Shown: positions 22,687 through 23,123 of the stretch, one piece after another
Position numbering within the stretch: position 1 is the stretch's first letter
How the letters are laid out: each line of letters begins with the position of its first letter
Origin: an uncultured bacterium
GTDB taxonomy: Bacteria; Bdellovibrionota_C; UBA2361; CAKMMH01
Direction: 5' to 3'
DNA length: 23,123 nucleotides
Assembly: GCA_927798255.1 (NCBI GenBank)
Contig: CAKMMH010000005.1
Span: forward strand, 1-23,123
The notes under the pieces: model-generated
The model's input: only the letters and a program-made list of their open reading frames with translations
Databases searched by the model: none
Told to the model about the DNA's origin: nothing
Made by a program: the position numbers and the translations under genes

Positions 22687-23123
22687 GAGTTTTTACGTTT
22701 TGATCTCTGTTTTTTATACTAATCCTTTTTATTATTATACGAAAAGAGGATTGGAAAAAGTAGAAGTACTAAGCCATTAAAGATTTTAGTTAAAAATTTT
22801 AAAGATAAGGATTTTAAAAAATAAAATAGTTTCTATGTATTTTATGAATTATAAATAATAGATTGAATTTACTGGAAAAATATAGTTAAGAATATAATAA
22901 AGGAGTAAAAAGACAAGAACTTTTAAAAAAGGGGTGGTTTAAAAGATTACTTAAATACAGACTTTGATAATCAAAGTAGGTTTCATCGTAAATCTTTCAA
23001 ATCATGTCTTGCGAATAACCATCACAAAAACAATGAAAACATGATCAAAAACCATCATTAAATATCGTACAACCGTTTAGGCGGTGGGGTTAGTGTGTGT
23101 TGCAACTTGCCTTTAGATAGAAG
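22687..23123. other. Non-coding right end of the window
   Basis: 437 bases with no gene I can support on either strand. It holds a weak hairpin AATCCT/AGGATT (22721-22726, 22747-22752) after nrdR, a perfect palindrome ACTTTGAT-A-ATCAAAGT (22961-22977) that could be a regulator site, and a GC-rich segment at 23070-23123 with ACCG-TTTAGG-CGGT (23072-23085) and GTTGCAAC. The GC-rich end may belong to a feature beyond the edge. Confidence 0.4.

Noticed and set aside
1..23123. tRNA, rRNA and CRISPR arrays
   Set aside because: No T-arm/anticodon-arm pattern, rRNA signature or regularly spaced direct repeats were seen on either strand by eye.

Overview
The window is a low-GC, Gram-negative-type bacterial chromosome segment of about 23 kb. 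Two predicted lipoproteins, a flagellar hook protein with a sigma-54 promoter, an NtrC-type regulator, a rubredoxin (suggesting anaerobic or microaerobic life), a DUF4911-type protein and the order acpP-glyA-nrdR point towards a deltaproteobacterial or Deferribacterota-like lineage. The assignment is an inference and is weak at genus level. I see no rRNA, tRNA, CRISPR array or intact transposase.

Layout. 1-2552: a GC-rich repeat island, then a large GT-C-like membrane protein. 2638-2928 (-): a small RRM RNA-binding protein. 3219-3500: the decayed remains of an RCC1-repeat protein. 3559-4709: paired palindromic operators and a class II Fic protein. 5000-6274: rubredoxin, glycine-zipper lipoprotein and LemA. 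6293-10010: three GT-B glycosyltransferases in a row; the first is interrupted by one in-frame TAG, and a second repeat island precedes the third. 10059-12106 (-): an NtrC-family response regulator, overlapped by a small cytosolic histidine-kinase-like protein with a degenerate ATPase half. 12146-13308: a DUF4911-type gene and a convergent DedA-family gene, with a hairpin-rich element with terminal inverted repeats between them. 13509-16376: a second GT-C-like membrane protein and a glycogen-synthase-like GT4. 16423-17827: a COG1373/DUF4143 ATPase flanked by copies of one palindrome and lacking the Walker A lysine. 17889-19262: a sigma-54 promoter and flgE. 19359-20183: a TRL-type lipoprotein and an orphan GroES-like protein. 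20589-22686: acpP, glyA, nrdR. The last 437 bases hold no recognisable gene.

Two threads connect the genes. First, at least five genes are sugar transferases or GT-C-like membrane proteins, so surface polysaccharide or flagellar glycosylation is a likely local theme. Second, an NtrC-type regulator with its kinase-like partner lies about 6 kb from a textbook sigma-54 promoter in front of flgE, which suggests a FlgR/FlgS-like flagellar control pair. The window also shows gene decay: four nonsense codons in the RCC1 remnant, one in a glycosyltransferase, and a Walker A substitution in the ATPase. The five stops are each explained by one C-to-T or G-to-A transition, and reading frames are otherwise kept. 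TAG and TAA clearly terminate other genes here, so I favour recent decay under AT mutation pressure over stop-codon reassignment.
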